DNA of 64,000 nt from assembly GCA_963766995.1 (NCBI GenBank), contig CAVYCE010000003.1, forward strand, positions 434,001-498,000. Reading direction: 5' to 3'. Origin of the DNA: Bog-473 sp963766995 (GTDB taxonomy: Bacteria > Actinomycetota > Acidimicrobiia > Acidimicrobiales > RAAP-2). The stretch's first letter is position 1; the number at the start of each line of letters is the position of its first letter. Both the position numbers and the translations under genes were made by a program. Under the pieces are notes generated by a model that saw only the letters and a list, made by a program, of their open reading frames with translations, searched no databases and had not been told where the DNA came from. Positions 49,099 through 57,134 of this stretch are shown piece by piece.

Positions 49099-49731
49099 TC
49101 AGTTCGTGACCAGCACCGCTCCCAGCTGAGGTCGGCTGAGCGGGCGGTAGGGCAAGGCCGCCGGAGCCGGGCGCAGTCCGTCCAGCAACAACTGCAGGTG
49201 GCGAGACCCTTGGTGCGGACCACAGCGATCCTCGACCGAGCGCACCGAGAGCAGCGCCACCACAATGTCGCTGAAGGTGACCTCAGGGCGCAACGTGCCC
49301 CCCGCCTTGGCGCCAGCAATCATCCGATCGACCAGCGGAGCCACCAGATCGAGATGAGCCAGCGCCAGCTGAGATGAGTGCGAGACCAACGCCCGGACAC
49401 TCGAGGGCATCGCCACGCAGCGCCTCATGAATTCGAAAATGGCCTCGCCCGCTTCCACTTCCTCAAGGACCGTCTGGGCCAGCCCACGCGAGCGCTCCCC
49501 CACCTCGGCGGCAATCGCCGCCACCAGGCTCTCCTTATTAGGAAAGCGCCGGTAGAGCGTGCCCACGCCGACGCCGGCCCGAACGGCCACCTGCTCCATG
49601 GAGGCATCGAAGCCGAATTCGGCAAAGACGTCCTGGGCCGCCGTGAGGATGCGAGCCAGGTTGAGCTCGGCATCACGACGCAGTGGCCGCACGGAGGTAA
49701 CGGACGCCGCGGTAGAGGATGTGGCGGCCAT
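49099..49731 (-). CDS. TetR-family transcriptional regulator
   Basis: The 210-residue protein has a TetR DNA-binding domain (RILTAAQDVFAEFGFDASMEQVAVRAGVGVGTLYRRFPNKESLVAAI) and a ligand domain with FEFMRRCVAMPS. The start at 49731 overlaps the MFS stop (TGATG), so the regulator is translated together with its probable target. The operator is likely the 23-bp dyad upstream of the MFS gene. The effector is expected to be the drug or metabolite that the MFS protein exports. Confidence 0.92.
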   Translation of the reverse strand: MAATSSTAASVTSVRPLRRDAELNLARILTAAQDVFAEFGFDASMEQVAVRAGVGVGTLYRRFPNKESLVAAIAAEVGERSRGLAQTVLEEVEAGEAIFEFMRRCVAMPSSVRALVSHSSQLALAHLDLVAPLVDRMIAGAKAGGTLRPEVTFSDIVVALLSVRSVEDRCGPHQGSRHLQLLLDGLRPAPAALPYRPLSRPQLGAVLVTN

Positions 49732-51143
49732 CAGTCGGGTACCCCGATTAGCGCGGCCTGTTCCTCGGCCACCGTATGGCGCGGGATGGCCAACGTGGCT
49801 CCGGCGGCCACCATCAGAGCCACGGCCGAAATCACGAAGGCCCGGATGTAGCCGTGCTCGGCCGGGACCCCGTTGGCCAGCAGGTCGCTCACCACCACAC
49901 TGGTGGCGATACCCGCACCGACCGCCGCCCCCATATTGCGGATGTTGGTATTCATGCCAGTGGCCACGCCGGTCTGGGTGGGCGGCACCGCCTCGACCAC
50001 CAGGTTGGCCATGGCGGCGAAACCCATGGCGATTCCGATGCCGAGCAGGGCGGTGGCAAGGTAGATGTACGCGTTGCTGTTGTGCCAGAACACCAGCACG
50101 ACATAGGACGAGGCCGAGAACAGACAGGCGGCCAACAGCACACGCCGACTGCCGAAGGCCGTCGACAACCGGCCGGTCATGGGCGCCACAATAAGCATGG
50201 CCAGCGCGAAGGGCAGAAGGTCGATACCCGACTGGGTCACCGAGGCGCCGAAGCCGTAGCCATCGCCAGTCGGAGTCTCGACGAACTGCGGCATGATCGT
50301 GAACATCACGTACATGCCGAAGCCGAACAGCATGGCGGCCAGGTTCGTGGTCCACACCTCGGGGATGCGCATCATCTTCATGTCCACCAACGGGGACGGT
50401 GAGCGGGCTTCGGAGAGGATCCAGCATGGGATCAACACCGCCGAAGCCGCAAACAAGACGACAGTCCAGATGTTTCCCCAGCCGATGATCGGCCCTTCGG
50501 ACACGGCCAGCAAGCCCGTCACCAGCCAGGCCGACATCAGCACGCCACCAGTCACATTGACGTGCCCGGGCGATCGAATGGGCGACTCGGGCACGTAGCG
50601 CAGGGTGGCGATCGCTGAGGCCACGCACAGGACCAGGGGGAACCAGAAGAGCCAGTGATAGGAGAGGTGCGTGATGATCGGGCCGGCCAGCACGATGCCT
50701 AAGCCGGCCCCGACGCCGAGGATGGACGAGAGGAAGCCAATGGCGCCCACCACCCGTTCGTGGGGGAACTCGTCCCGGATGATGGAAAAGGCCAGCGGGA
50801 AAATGGCGCCACCCGCACCCTGAATGACTCGCCCCACCAACATCAACGGCAGCGATGTCGCCACCGCGCTGACCAGCGTGCCCAGCGACAGCACCAGCAG
50901 CACAATGAAGAGGACCTTCTCTTTGCCCAGCATGTCTCCGACCCGCCCGAGAATGGGCGTGGCAATTGCGGCGCTCAAGAGGTAGGCCGTCAGCAACCAG
51001 GCCACGGCATCGGCCGAGGAATGCAAGGTGTGCTCCAGTGCCGGCAGCGCCGGAATCACATCGGACTGCAAAAGGCTGAAGGCCACCGCCGCCAACGACA
51101 GGACGGCAAACGTGACCTGGTAGTGCACCCGCTTTTCCGCCAT
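49731..51143 (-). CDS. MFS-family drug exporter (DHA2-like)
   Basis: The 470-residue membrane protein has motif A-like GRVGDMLGKEKVL after helix 2, the antiporter motif C region LGVGAGLGIVLAGP, and many transmembrane helices, fitting the DHA2 drug:H+ antiporters. It is the first gene of an MFS-TetR operon. The ATG at 51143 is preceded by TAGACT with 6 nt between, consistent with a leaderless mRNA. The substrate is unknown. Confidence 0.9.
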   Translation of the reverse strand: MAEKRVHYQVTFAVLSLAAVAFSLLQSDVIPALPALEHTLHSSADAVAWLLTAYLLSAAIATPILGRVGDMLGKEKVLFIVLLVLSLGTLVSAVATSLPLMLVGRVIQGAGGAIFPLAFSIIRDEFPHERVVGAIGFLSSILGVGAGLGIVLAGPIITHLSYHWLFWFPLVLCVASAIATLRYVPESPIRSPGHVNVTGGVLMSAWLVTGLLAVSEGPIIGWGNIWTVVLFAASAVLIPCWILSEARSPSPLVDMKMMRIPEVWTTNLAAMLFGFGMYVMFTIMPQFVETPTGDGYGFGASVTQSGIDLLPFALAMLIVAPMTGRLSTAFGSRRVLLAACLFSASSYVVLVFWHNSNAYIYLATALLGIGIAMGFAAMANLVVEAVPPTQTGVATGMNTNIRNMGAAVGAGIATSVVVSDLLANGVPAEHGYIRAFVISAVALMVAAGATLAIPRHTVAEEQAALIGVPD

Positions 51144-51149
51144 GAGCCC

Positions 51150-51183
51150 AGTCTAGAGCAAAGCGGAATCAGCCATTCCGCTT
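51150..51183. promoter_or_regulatory. Promoter and 23-bp dyad of the MFS-TetR operon
   Basis: TAGACT on the minus strand (51155-51150) is 6 nt before the MFS ATG. Just upstream is AAGCGGAAT-N5-ATTCCGCTT (51161-51183), a perfect 9-bp-arm dyad placed over the -35 region. It also touches the stop codon of the aldo/keto reductase gene, so it could double as that gene's terminator. Confidence 0.5.
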
Positions 51184-52153
51184 ACCAGGCGTATTCCTCG
51201 GGCGACGTCCGGTACCCGGGGAAGATCTCCTTCATCCGATCCAATGTCTGCTTCTCCAACGTGATCTCCGTGGCTCGGACCGCCGATGCAAACTGGTCCG
51301 GGGTGCGAGGACCGATGATGGGTGCGGTCACAGCACGGCGGGTCAGCAACCAGGCCAGCGCCACCGTCCCCGGCTCCTCCCCAATCTCTTCACACAGGTC
51401 TTCCCACTGCTCGAGCTGCGGACGACGCTCCTCAATCGCTTCGGCCGCCCGGCCCGCGTAACGGCGGCTGCCATCGCGCTCCTTACGGACCACGCCACCG
51501 AGCAGACCACCGTGCAACGGCGACCATGGAATCACACCAAGTCCGAAGTCGGAGGCGGCCGGCAACACTTCCATCTCCACCTTGCGCGCAATGAGGTTGT
51601 AAATGGACTGCTCACTGACCAGCCCCATGAAATGACGCGAAGCCGCCACGCCCTGAGCCTTGGCGATATGCCACCCGGCGAAGTTGGACGAACCGACGTA
51701 CAGGATCTTCCCTTGCGCCCGCAGCAGCTCCATCGCCTCCCAAATTTCGTCCCACCCGGTAGTGCGGTCGATGTGGTGCATCTGGTACAGGTCGATGTAG
51801 TCGGTCTGCAGTCGCTTGAGCGATGCATCGCAGGCCCGGCGGATGTTCAGGGCCGAGAGCCGATCTTCATTGGGCCACTCACCCATGGCCGCAAAGAGCT
51901 TGGTGGCCAGCACGGTCTTTTCCCGCCGGCCCCCGCCCTGGGCGAACCAGCGTCCCACGATCTCCTCGGTGGCCCCACGGTGAATGCTGCGGCCGTAGAC
52001 GTTGGCCGAGTCGAAGAAGTTGATCCCCTCCTCATGGGCCTTGTCCATAATTTGGAACGAGGTTGGCTCATCGGTCTCGGGCCCAAAATTCATGGTGCCA
52101 AGGCACAGCTTGCTGACGTGCAGCCCGGTACGTCCAAGAGAGGTGTAGTCCAT
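51182..52153 (-). CDS. Aldo/keto reductase
   Basis: The 323-residue TIM-barrel protein has the AKR signature: MDYTSLGRTGLHVSKLCLGTMNFG, FFDSANVYG (Asp and catalytic Tyr), VLATKLF (catalytic Lys) and YQMHHID (catalytic His). The C-terminal GAxxPxQ-like region (IIGPRTPDQFASAVRA) binds NADPH. It would reduce aldehydes or ketones. The start at 52153 is fixed by TATGTT, which ends 7 nt upstream; longer frames would include that -10 box. Confidence 0.9.
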   Translation of the reverse strand: MDYTSLGRTGLHVSKLCLGTMNFGPETDEPTSFQIMDKAHEEGINFFDSANVYGRSIHRGATEEIVGRWFAQGGGRREKTVLATKLFAAMGEWPNEDRLSALNIRRACDASLKRLQTDYIDLYQMHHIDRTTGWDEIWEAMELLRAQGKILYVGSSNFAGWHIAKAQGVAASRHFMGLVSEQSIYNLIARKVEMEVLPAASDFGLGVIPWSPLHGGLLGGVVRKERDGSRRYAGRAAEAIEERRPQLEQWEDLCEEIGEEPGTVALAWLLTRRAVTAPIIGPRTPDQFASAVRATEITLEKQTLDRMKEIFPGYRTSPEEYAW

Positions 52154-52160
52154 GGCGCCG

Positions 52161-52166
52161 AACATA
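52161..52166 (-). promoter_or_regulatory. -10 box of the aldo/keto reductase gene
   Basis: TATGTT on the minus strand lies 7 nt before the ATG at 52153, the spacing of a leaderless start. Confidence 0.5.
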
Positions 52167-52286
52167 GCGGGATACCCCGCCGGCCCCATCAGGATTCGGT
52201 GCTGGGCGCCGGACATGGGCCCAACTAGCGGATTTTCGGGCCGTCCCGCTACGGTGGCGTCGTTACGCCGGGCACGAGATGGGGGC

Positions 52287-52688
52287 ATGATGCCGAAACA
52301 GGTACCGCTAGTCGATTACTTGGCCTTGGGGGATGATCCTCACCTGGTGGCCAACGAGTGCACCTCGTGCGCCGCTCGATTCTTCGATCGCCGGAACGCC
52401 TGTGCCAGCTGCGGCGGCACCGGGTTCAAGAAGGCGGACATCTCGACCACCGGGGAGGTCAAGGCCTTCACCATCGTGGCCTTTGCCGCACCCGGCGTGC
52501 CCGTGCCCTATGTGGCAGCCCTGGTGGACTGCGGGGGTACCAGCGTGCGGGCCAATCTCATCAATGTGGAGCCTGACCCCGAGCACGTGACGCTCGGCAT
52601 GAAGGTGCGGTTGGCCACTGAGGTCATCGGCACCGACGAAGAAGGCACCGAAGCGATCGGGTTCGGTTTCGAACCCTTGGGAGGCTGA
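52287..52688 (+). CDS. DUF35 zinc-ribbon/OB-fold protein
   Basis: The 133-residue protein has a zinc ribbon (NECTSCAARFFDRRNACASCGGTGF, two C-x2-C pairs) and an OB-fold (GEVKAFTIVAFAAPGVPVPYVAALVDC). It is followed 5 nt later by a true thiolase, so the two probably form a complex. The start could be 52287 or the adjacent ATG at 52290. A TACGGT box at 52250-52255 may be its promoter. It is a separate pair from the one at 31066-32690. Confidence 0.87.
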   Translation: MMPKQVPLVDYLALGDDPHLVANECTSCAARFFDRRNACASCGGTGFKKADISTTGEVKAFTIVAFAAPGVPVPYVAALVDCGGTSVRANLINVEPDPEHVTLGMKVRLATEVIGTDEEGTEAIGFGFEPLGG

Positions 52689-52693
52689 ACAAC

Positions 52694-53905
52694 ATGACAT
52701 CGGCATCGGAAGAGCTCTGGATTCTTGGCATTCACATGACCAAGTTCGGCAAGCACCCGGACATGGACCTGGTCGACCTGGCCGCCGAGGCGGTCAGTGG
52801 CGCGCTGGCCGACGGCGGCGTGACCATGAAGGACATGGGCGTCATCGGCGCCGGCAACCTCATGGCCGCCAACGCGGGCATCGGCCAGCAGCTGCAGAAG
52901 CAGCTGGGCCAGACCGGCATTCCCGTCTACAACGTGGCCAACGCCTGTGCCACGGGCGCCACCGCACTGCGCGTGGCCGCCATGGCGGTCAAGGCCGGCG
53001 AGTGCGACATGGGCCTGGCCTTCGGCGTGGAGAAGCTGTCGGGTGCCGGGCTGCTCTCCGGCGGTTCGCGCAAGTCAGACAGCAACACGTGGTCGCCTTC
53101 GGGCCGTTATGGCGCCGTGGCCCCGGTCGACGGCCGCATCGGCACCGAAATCATGCCCGGCGTCTTCGCCCAGATCGGCATGGAGTACGGACACAAATAT
53201 GGGGGCACCAGCTTCGAGCTCTTCGCCAAAATCAGCGAGAAGAACCATTCGCATTCCACGCTCAACCCACTGGCCGCCTACAGCAAGGCCATGAGCTTGG
53301 AGCAGATCATGGGCGACATCATGATCGCCTACCCAAACACCCGCCCGATGTGCTCGGCCAACTGCGACGGCGCCGCTGCAGCCGTGGTCGTCAGCGGCGC
53401 CAAGCTCAAGACGCTGTCGCTCGAGCAGCAGAGGCGGGCCGTCAAGCTGACCGCCTCCATCCTCACCACCGACCCGTGGGAGGAGTCCTGCCAGATCCTG
53501 CCCGACGTCAACACCCTGACCCGGAACGCCGCCACCCAGGCCTACGAGCAGGCGGGTGTCTCGCCGGCCGATCTCGACCTGGTCGAACTGCACGACTGCT
53601 TCGCCACGGCCGAGTTGGTGCACTACGACAACCTCATGCTGTGCGAGGTGGGCGGCGCGGTGGACTTCTTCAACTCCGGCGCCACCTGGCGCACCGGCTC
53701 CACTCCGGTGAATGTGTCGGGTGGTCTGGAGTCCAAGGGTCACCCCATCGCCGCCACCGGAATCGCCAATGTGTGGGAAGTGGCCACGCACCTGCGCGGC
53801 GAGGCCGGCGATCGGCAGATCGAAGGTGCCACGGTCGGGCTCACCCACGTCATCGGACTGGGCTCGGCCTGCGGTGTGCACATTCTGGAGAAGTCGGCGG
53901 CCTAG
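52694..53905 (+). CDS. Thiolase (acetyl-CoA acyltransferase family) paired with DUF35
   Basis: The 403-residue thiolase has all catalytic residues: the nucleophile Cys in VANACATGATAL, the Cys-containing ELHDCFATAE, and the His motif GGLESKGHPIAATG. These match SCP-x/lipid-transfer-type thiolases that work with DUF35 partners in beta-oxidation of branched or steroid acyl-CoAs. A GGGAGG lies shortly upstream, inside the end of the DUF35 gene. Compared with the thiolase homologue at 31066, this copy is catalytically complete. Confidence 0.9.
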   Translation: MTSASEELWILGIHMTKFGKHPDMDLVDLAAEAVSGALADGGVTMKDMGVIGAGNLMAANAGIGQQLQKQLGQTGIPVYNVANACATGATALRVAAMAVKAGECDMGLAFGVEKLSGAGLLSGGSRKSDSNTWSPSGRYGAVAPVDGRIGTEIMPGVFAQIGMEYGHKYGGTSFELFAKISEKNHSHSTLNPLAAYSKAMSLEQIMGDIMIAYPNTRPMCSANCDGAAAAVVVSGAKLKTLSLEQQRRAVKLTASILTTDPWEESCQILPDVNTLTRNAATQAYEQAGVSPADLDLVELHDCFATAELVHYDNLMLCEVGGAVDFFNSGATWRTGSTPVNVSGGLESKGHPIAATGIANVWEVATHLRGEAGDRQIEGATVGLTHVIGLGSACGVHILEKSAA

Positions 53906-53913
53906 CTGAGGGG

Positions 53914-54696
53914 ATGTCGCCCCTGATGGCTGAGCATTCGGGCCGGCCGCCCGTCTACGACACCATCGGTCGCGGCTATACGACGAACCGTCAACCTGAC
54001 CCACGATGGGTCGCCTTGATTGACGCGCAACTGGCCGGAGCACATCGCATCGTCAACATCGGCGCGGGCACGGGCTCATATGAACCGCCCCCCTCTTCCG
54101 CGGCACTGATTGCGGTAGAACCGTCGGCGGTGATGATCGCCCAACGGCCGGCTGGGGCTGCACCAGCCCTACGGGGTAGCGGGACCGCCCTTCCGCTCGC
54201 CGACCGCAGCTTCGATGCCGCTCTGGCCATCCTGACGCTGCACCACTGGGGTGATTGGCACACTGGTCTGCTCGAACTGACCCGCGTGGCGCCCCTGAGG
54301 GTCATCCTCACCATTGACTTCGCCGCGCACGCCGACTTCTGGCTCCTGCGCGACTACCTGCCCGAAGTGGCCGAAGTCGAACGGGGATTGACGCCAACCA
54401 TCACGCAGATCGCTGACACCATCCCTTTAACGGATGTGGTTCCTCTGCCCCTGCCGGCCGACATGATCGACGGCGTGCTGGGATCGCACTGGCGTCGCCC
54501 GGAGGCGTATCTCGACCCGGTCGTTCGGGCCAACACGTCGCCATTGGCCCTGGCCGACCCGGCCATCGTGGAGCGAGGCGTGACCCAACTGGAGGCTGAT
54601 CTCACCACCGGAGCCTGGCACCAGCGCCACGCCGACTTGCTCGAGCTCGACGAGTACGACGTCGGCTACCGCCTCCTCGTCAGCGTCGGTACGTAG
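53914..54696 (+). CDS. Class I SAM-dependent methyltransferase
   Basis: The 260-residue protein has SAM motif I as IVNIGAGTGSYEPP, an acidic second strand (LIAVEPSAVMIAQRP), and ALAILTLHHWGDWHTGLLELTRV, the usual post-motif of methyltransferase type 11. The methyl acceptor is unknown. It starts 8 nt after the thiolase stop, ATG 53914 (or 53926). The 12-bp gap to the convergent amidohydrolase is very short. Confidence 0.85.
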   Translation: MSPLMAEHSGRPPVYDTIGRGYTTNRQPDPRWVALIDAQLAGAHRIVNIGAGTGSYEPPPSSAALIAVEPSAVMIAQRPAGAAPALRGSGTALPLADRSFDAALAILTLHHWGDWHTGLLELTRVAPLRVILTIDFAAHADFWLLRDYLPEVAEVERGLTPTITQIADTIPLTDVVPLPLPADMIDGVLGSHWRRPEAYLDPVVRANTSPLALADPAIVERGVTQLEADLTTGAWHQRHADLLELDEYDVGYRLLVSVGT

Positions 54697-54707
54697 CGTC
54701 CCGGCAG

Positions 54708-56048
54708 TCAGCGCGCCGACATCAGTGGCACAGGACGGGCCAGACTCCAACTGAAGGTGTCGGGAATGTCCGCCAGTGCCAGCGGCGTGGCCAAGTCCGC
54801 GACGGTCGGTCCCACTCGATCGGCCACAATTTGCAGCTGGGCCTGATCAAATCCCCACAGGGTGCAGGCGTTGGTCCCGAGCATCTTGCGGATGTCGTCC
54901 TCTGGCAATCCGCCAAAGACGTGCTGCATAGTTTCGCGGTGCACGGGTGCCGCCCCTTCCAAGTGTGGGTAGTCCGCACCCCACATGAGGCGGTCAAGGC
55001 CGATCTCGTGACGCATCTCGGCCTCGTAGCGCTTCATGAGGGAACCACCCATGTACACGTTGCGTTCGAAATAGTCCCGCGGTCGCATCTGCAAATACGA
55101 TCGCACTGGCGCACCGCCATGAGTGTCGAAGAACTGCTCCATGTCACGGATGAGCGAAGGGAGCCATTGCACGCCGTTCTCGGTCACCACCACGTTGAGA
55201 TTGGGATGACGGTCGAACACGCCGCCGAAGATCATGAACCACAGTGGGCGACGGGTGAAGACGAATACCTCGTACAAGCCCAACATTCCACCGTGGGTGG
55301 CGTCGTAGAGAAACTTGGTGTCGGTGGCCGAACCCGAGGCACCGGTGTGGAGATTGATCACCATGCCCAGTTCTTCGCAGACGCTCCAGAATGGGTCGTA
55401 GTAATCGTCGGCATACCCGGGCAGACCGGACGTCACCGACATGGCCGGCAACATCACGCCACCAAAGATGCCGTTGTCCCGAGCCCAACGCACCTCGGCC
55501 ACGGCTTTGTCCATATTGTGGAAGTCGATGGGCATGCACCCGGCACGCCGCCCCGGCGCGGCGGCACAGAACTCGGACAGCCAGCGGTTGTAGGCCTGCA
55601 GGGCGGGCCACACGGCATCGAGTCCACTCTTGGCGTGACCGCCGAAGTACATAGCTGGAGAAAGTCCCCCCGCCAACACGGGACCGGGCAAGGTCACCTC
55701 GGCATGAATCCCCTGCTCCTCTAAGACCGCCAATCGGCGACCGTCGCCGTCACCGGGGATGACCCAGTCGACGCCGTAGCGCGAAAGCCATCCTTCTGCT
55801 GCTTCGGTGTCCACGCCCATACCGGCCAAGCGGCGGGCGGCGGTGGCTCGCACGGGATCGGACTCGTCCATTTCGCCCGGGTCGTAGCCGCCGAACATGG
55901 AAATGGCCAGTGACGACATGTCGCCGAAGGCAGCCACCGCCTCGCGGTGTGACGGGTCCACATAGGACAAGAAGTGGTCAAGGCTGTCGGGTGACGCATG
56001 CATGTCAGCTGAAACCACGACATAGGAACGGTGCTCCGCATCGGCCAT
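54708..56048 (-). CDS. Amidohydrolase-family metal-dependent hydrolase
   Basis: The 446-residue protein resembles the amidohydrolase-2 (ACMSD-like) family: VVVSADMHASPDSL at the N-terminus replaces the usual DxH metal site, then VINLHTGASGSATDT, FGGVFDRHPNLNVVVTENG and LMWGADYPHLEG, the last carrying the conserved metal-binding Asp. Such enzymes hydrolyse or decarboxylate ring-cleavage products or act on terpenoid-derived acids. The ATG at 56048 is preferred over GTG 56057 because TAGTGT ends 7 nt upstream. It is divergent from the COG4280 gene. Confidence 0.83.
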   Translation of the reverse strand: MADAEHRSYVVVSADMHASPDSLDHFLSYVDPSHREAVAAFGDMSSLAISMFGGYDPGEMDESDPVRATAARRLAGMGVDTEAAEGWLSRYGVDWVIPGDGDGRRLAVLEEQGIHAEVTLPGPVLAGGLSPAMYFGGHAKSGLDAVWPALQAYNRWLSEFCAAAPGRRAGCMPIDFHNMDKAVAEVRWARDNGIFGGVMLPAMSVTSGLPGYADDYYDPFWSVCEELGMVINLHTGASGSATDTKFLYDATHGGMLGLYEVFVFTRRPLWFMIFGGVFDRHPNLNVVVTENGVQWLPSLIRDMEQFFDTHGGAPVRSYLQMRPRDYFERNVYMGGSLMKRYEAEMRHEIGLDRLMWGADYPHLEGAAPVHRETMQHVFGGLPEDDIRKMLGTNACTLWGFDQAQLQIVADRVGPTVADLATPLALADIPDTFSWSLARPVPLMSAR

Positions 56049-56055
56049 TTCGGGC

Positions 56056-56061
56056 ACACTA
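56056..56061 (-). promoter_or_regulatory. -10 box of the amidohydrolase gene
   Basis: TAGTGT on the minus strand ends 7 nt before the ATG at 56048, as in leaderless transcripts. Confidence 0.45.
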
Positions 56062-56113
56062 CCCCTCTGCGGCCGCCTCAGACCGGCCCGATTATCGTGA
56101 GAGCGAAGCCGCC

Positions 56114-56878
56114 ATGCACACCTCGTCGACCGTCATCCTCGTCCTTGCCGTCTTTGGCGCCTCCACGGTGGAGATGGTCGAAGCACTGACCATCGTGGTG
56201 GCAGCCGGGGTCAGTCGTGGTTGGCGCTCGGCCCTCGAGGGCGCCGCGGCCGCGCTGGTGGTGCTGACCGTTCTGGTCGGTGCCGTCGGGGTCCCGCTCA
56301 TCCATTACATCCCGATTAACGCCCTGAGGGTGGTGGTCGGCGCGCTGCTCCTCGTGCTGGGCCTCAACTGGCTGCGCAAGGCCATCCTGCGAGCCAGCGG
56401 GCACAAAGACCTGCATGACGAGGACAAGATTTACGCGGAGACGGTGGCGTCGCTGGAGGGTGACGACCAGCCGCGCCCCGATAAAGGTCGTGACGGGGTC
56501 GGTTTCCTGGTGGCCTTCAAGGGCGTCTTTCTCGAGGGGACCGAGGTGGTGCTGATTGTGGTCAGCCTGGGCGCCAGCCAACATCGACTCGGCTTGGCCG
56601 CGGCAGCGGCAGGTGCGGCGGCCGTGGTGGTCATCGGCCTCGGCTTGGTAGTGGCCCGCCAGCTCTCCGAAGTGCCCGAGAACACCATCAAGACGGTGGT
56701 CGGCATCATGCTGACCAGCTTCGGTGTCTTCTGGATCGGTGAAGGGGCGGGCGTGCACTGGCCCGGCGACGATCTGGCCCTTCCCGTACTGGCCGGGTTC
56801 TTTCTGGCCCTGACCTTGCTCTACTCGGCGTTGTTGCGTAGCCAACAAGCGCAACCAGAACCCATCGAGGTCGGGTGA
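56114..56878 (+). CDS. COG4280-like integral membrane protein
   Basis: The 254-residue protein has six or seven hydrophobic helices arranged as two similar halves. Each half starts with an acidic helix: ASTVEMVEALTIVVAAGVSRG and GVFLEGTEVVLIVVSLGAS. Conserved Glu residues inside membrane helices suggest cation transport, as in related metal/H+ exchanger-like families. The function is not established. A TATCGT box at 56093-56098 would give a leader of about 9 nt. The next gene overlaps its stop (GTGA). Confidence 0.7.
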   Translation: MHTSSTVILVLAVFGASTVEMVEALTIVVAAGVSRGWRSALEGAAAALVVLTVLVGAVGVPLIHYIPINALRVVVGALLLVLGLNWLRKAILRASGHKDLHDEDKIYAETVASLEGDDQPRPDKGRDGVGFLVAFKGVFLEGTEVVLIVVSLGASQHRLGLAAAAAGAAAVVVIGLGLVVARQLSEVPENTIKTVVGIMLTSFGVFWIGEGAGVHWPGDDLALPVLAGFFLALTLLYSALLRSQQAQPEPIEVG

Positions 56879-57075
56879 AATACCTCAAGGCCTTCGCCCA
56901 TTTCTGGTGGGACTTCATTGTGGGCGACACCCCCGAATTCGCCGTGGCCACGCTCATTGTGGTGGGAGTGGCCTACGCCTTGGCCCACCATGGCTCCGCC
57001 GGCTGGATTCTCCTGCCGCTCCTGGTCGCAGCCTTTCTCTTCGTCTCTACCTACCGGGGTCGCCGAACTGGTTGA
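56875..57075 (+). CDS. Small two-helix membrane protein
   Basis: The 66-residue protein (GTG start overlapping the previous stop by four bases) has a short amphipathic start (MKYLKAFAHFWWDFIVGD) and two hydrophobic segments (FAVATLIVVGVAYALA and GWILLPLLVAAFLFV) with a basic end. Coupled translation with the COG4280 protein suggests a subunit or stabiliser of that membrane protein. It is not recognised as a family member. Confidence 0.65.
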   Translation: MKYLKAFAHFWWDFIVGDTPEFAVATLIVVGVAYALAHHGSAGWILLPLLVAAFLFVSTYRGRRTG

Positions 57076-57108
57076 CGTGCTTCCCCCTGTTCCATACCAT
57101 GCGGTATG
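57072..57108 (+). promoter_or_regulatory. Promoter and TetR-type operator of the P450-TetR operon
   Basis: TTGACG (57072-57077), a 17-nt spacer and TACCAT (57095-57100) form a good promoter. The perfect dyad CATACC-ATGC-GGTATG (57093-57108) overlaps the -10 box, so a bound repressor would block RNA polymerase. The P450 ATG is at 57135. Confidence 0.65.
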
Positions 57109-57134
57109 TAACGTCTAATTCGTCTGGGGGCACC

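Noticed and set aside
49732..50628. Upstream extension of the TetR frame to 509 codons
   Set aside because: This part overlaps the MFS gene in another frame; the TetR domain begins right after the ATG at 49731.
53002..53913. Extension of the methyltransferase frame through the thiolase gene
   Set aside because: Arg-rich shadow of the thiolase; the methyltransferase starts after the thiolase stop.
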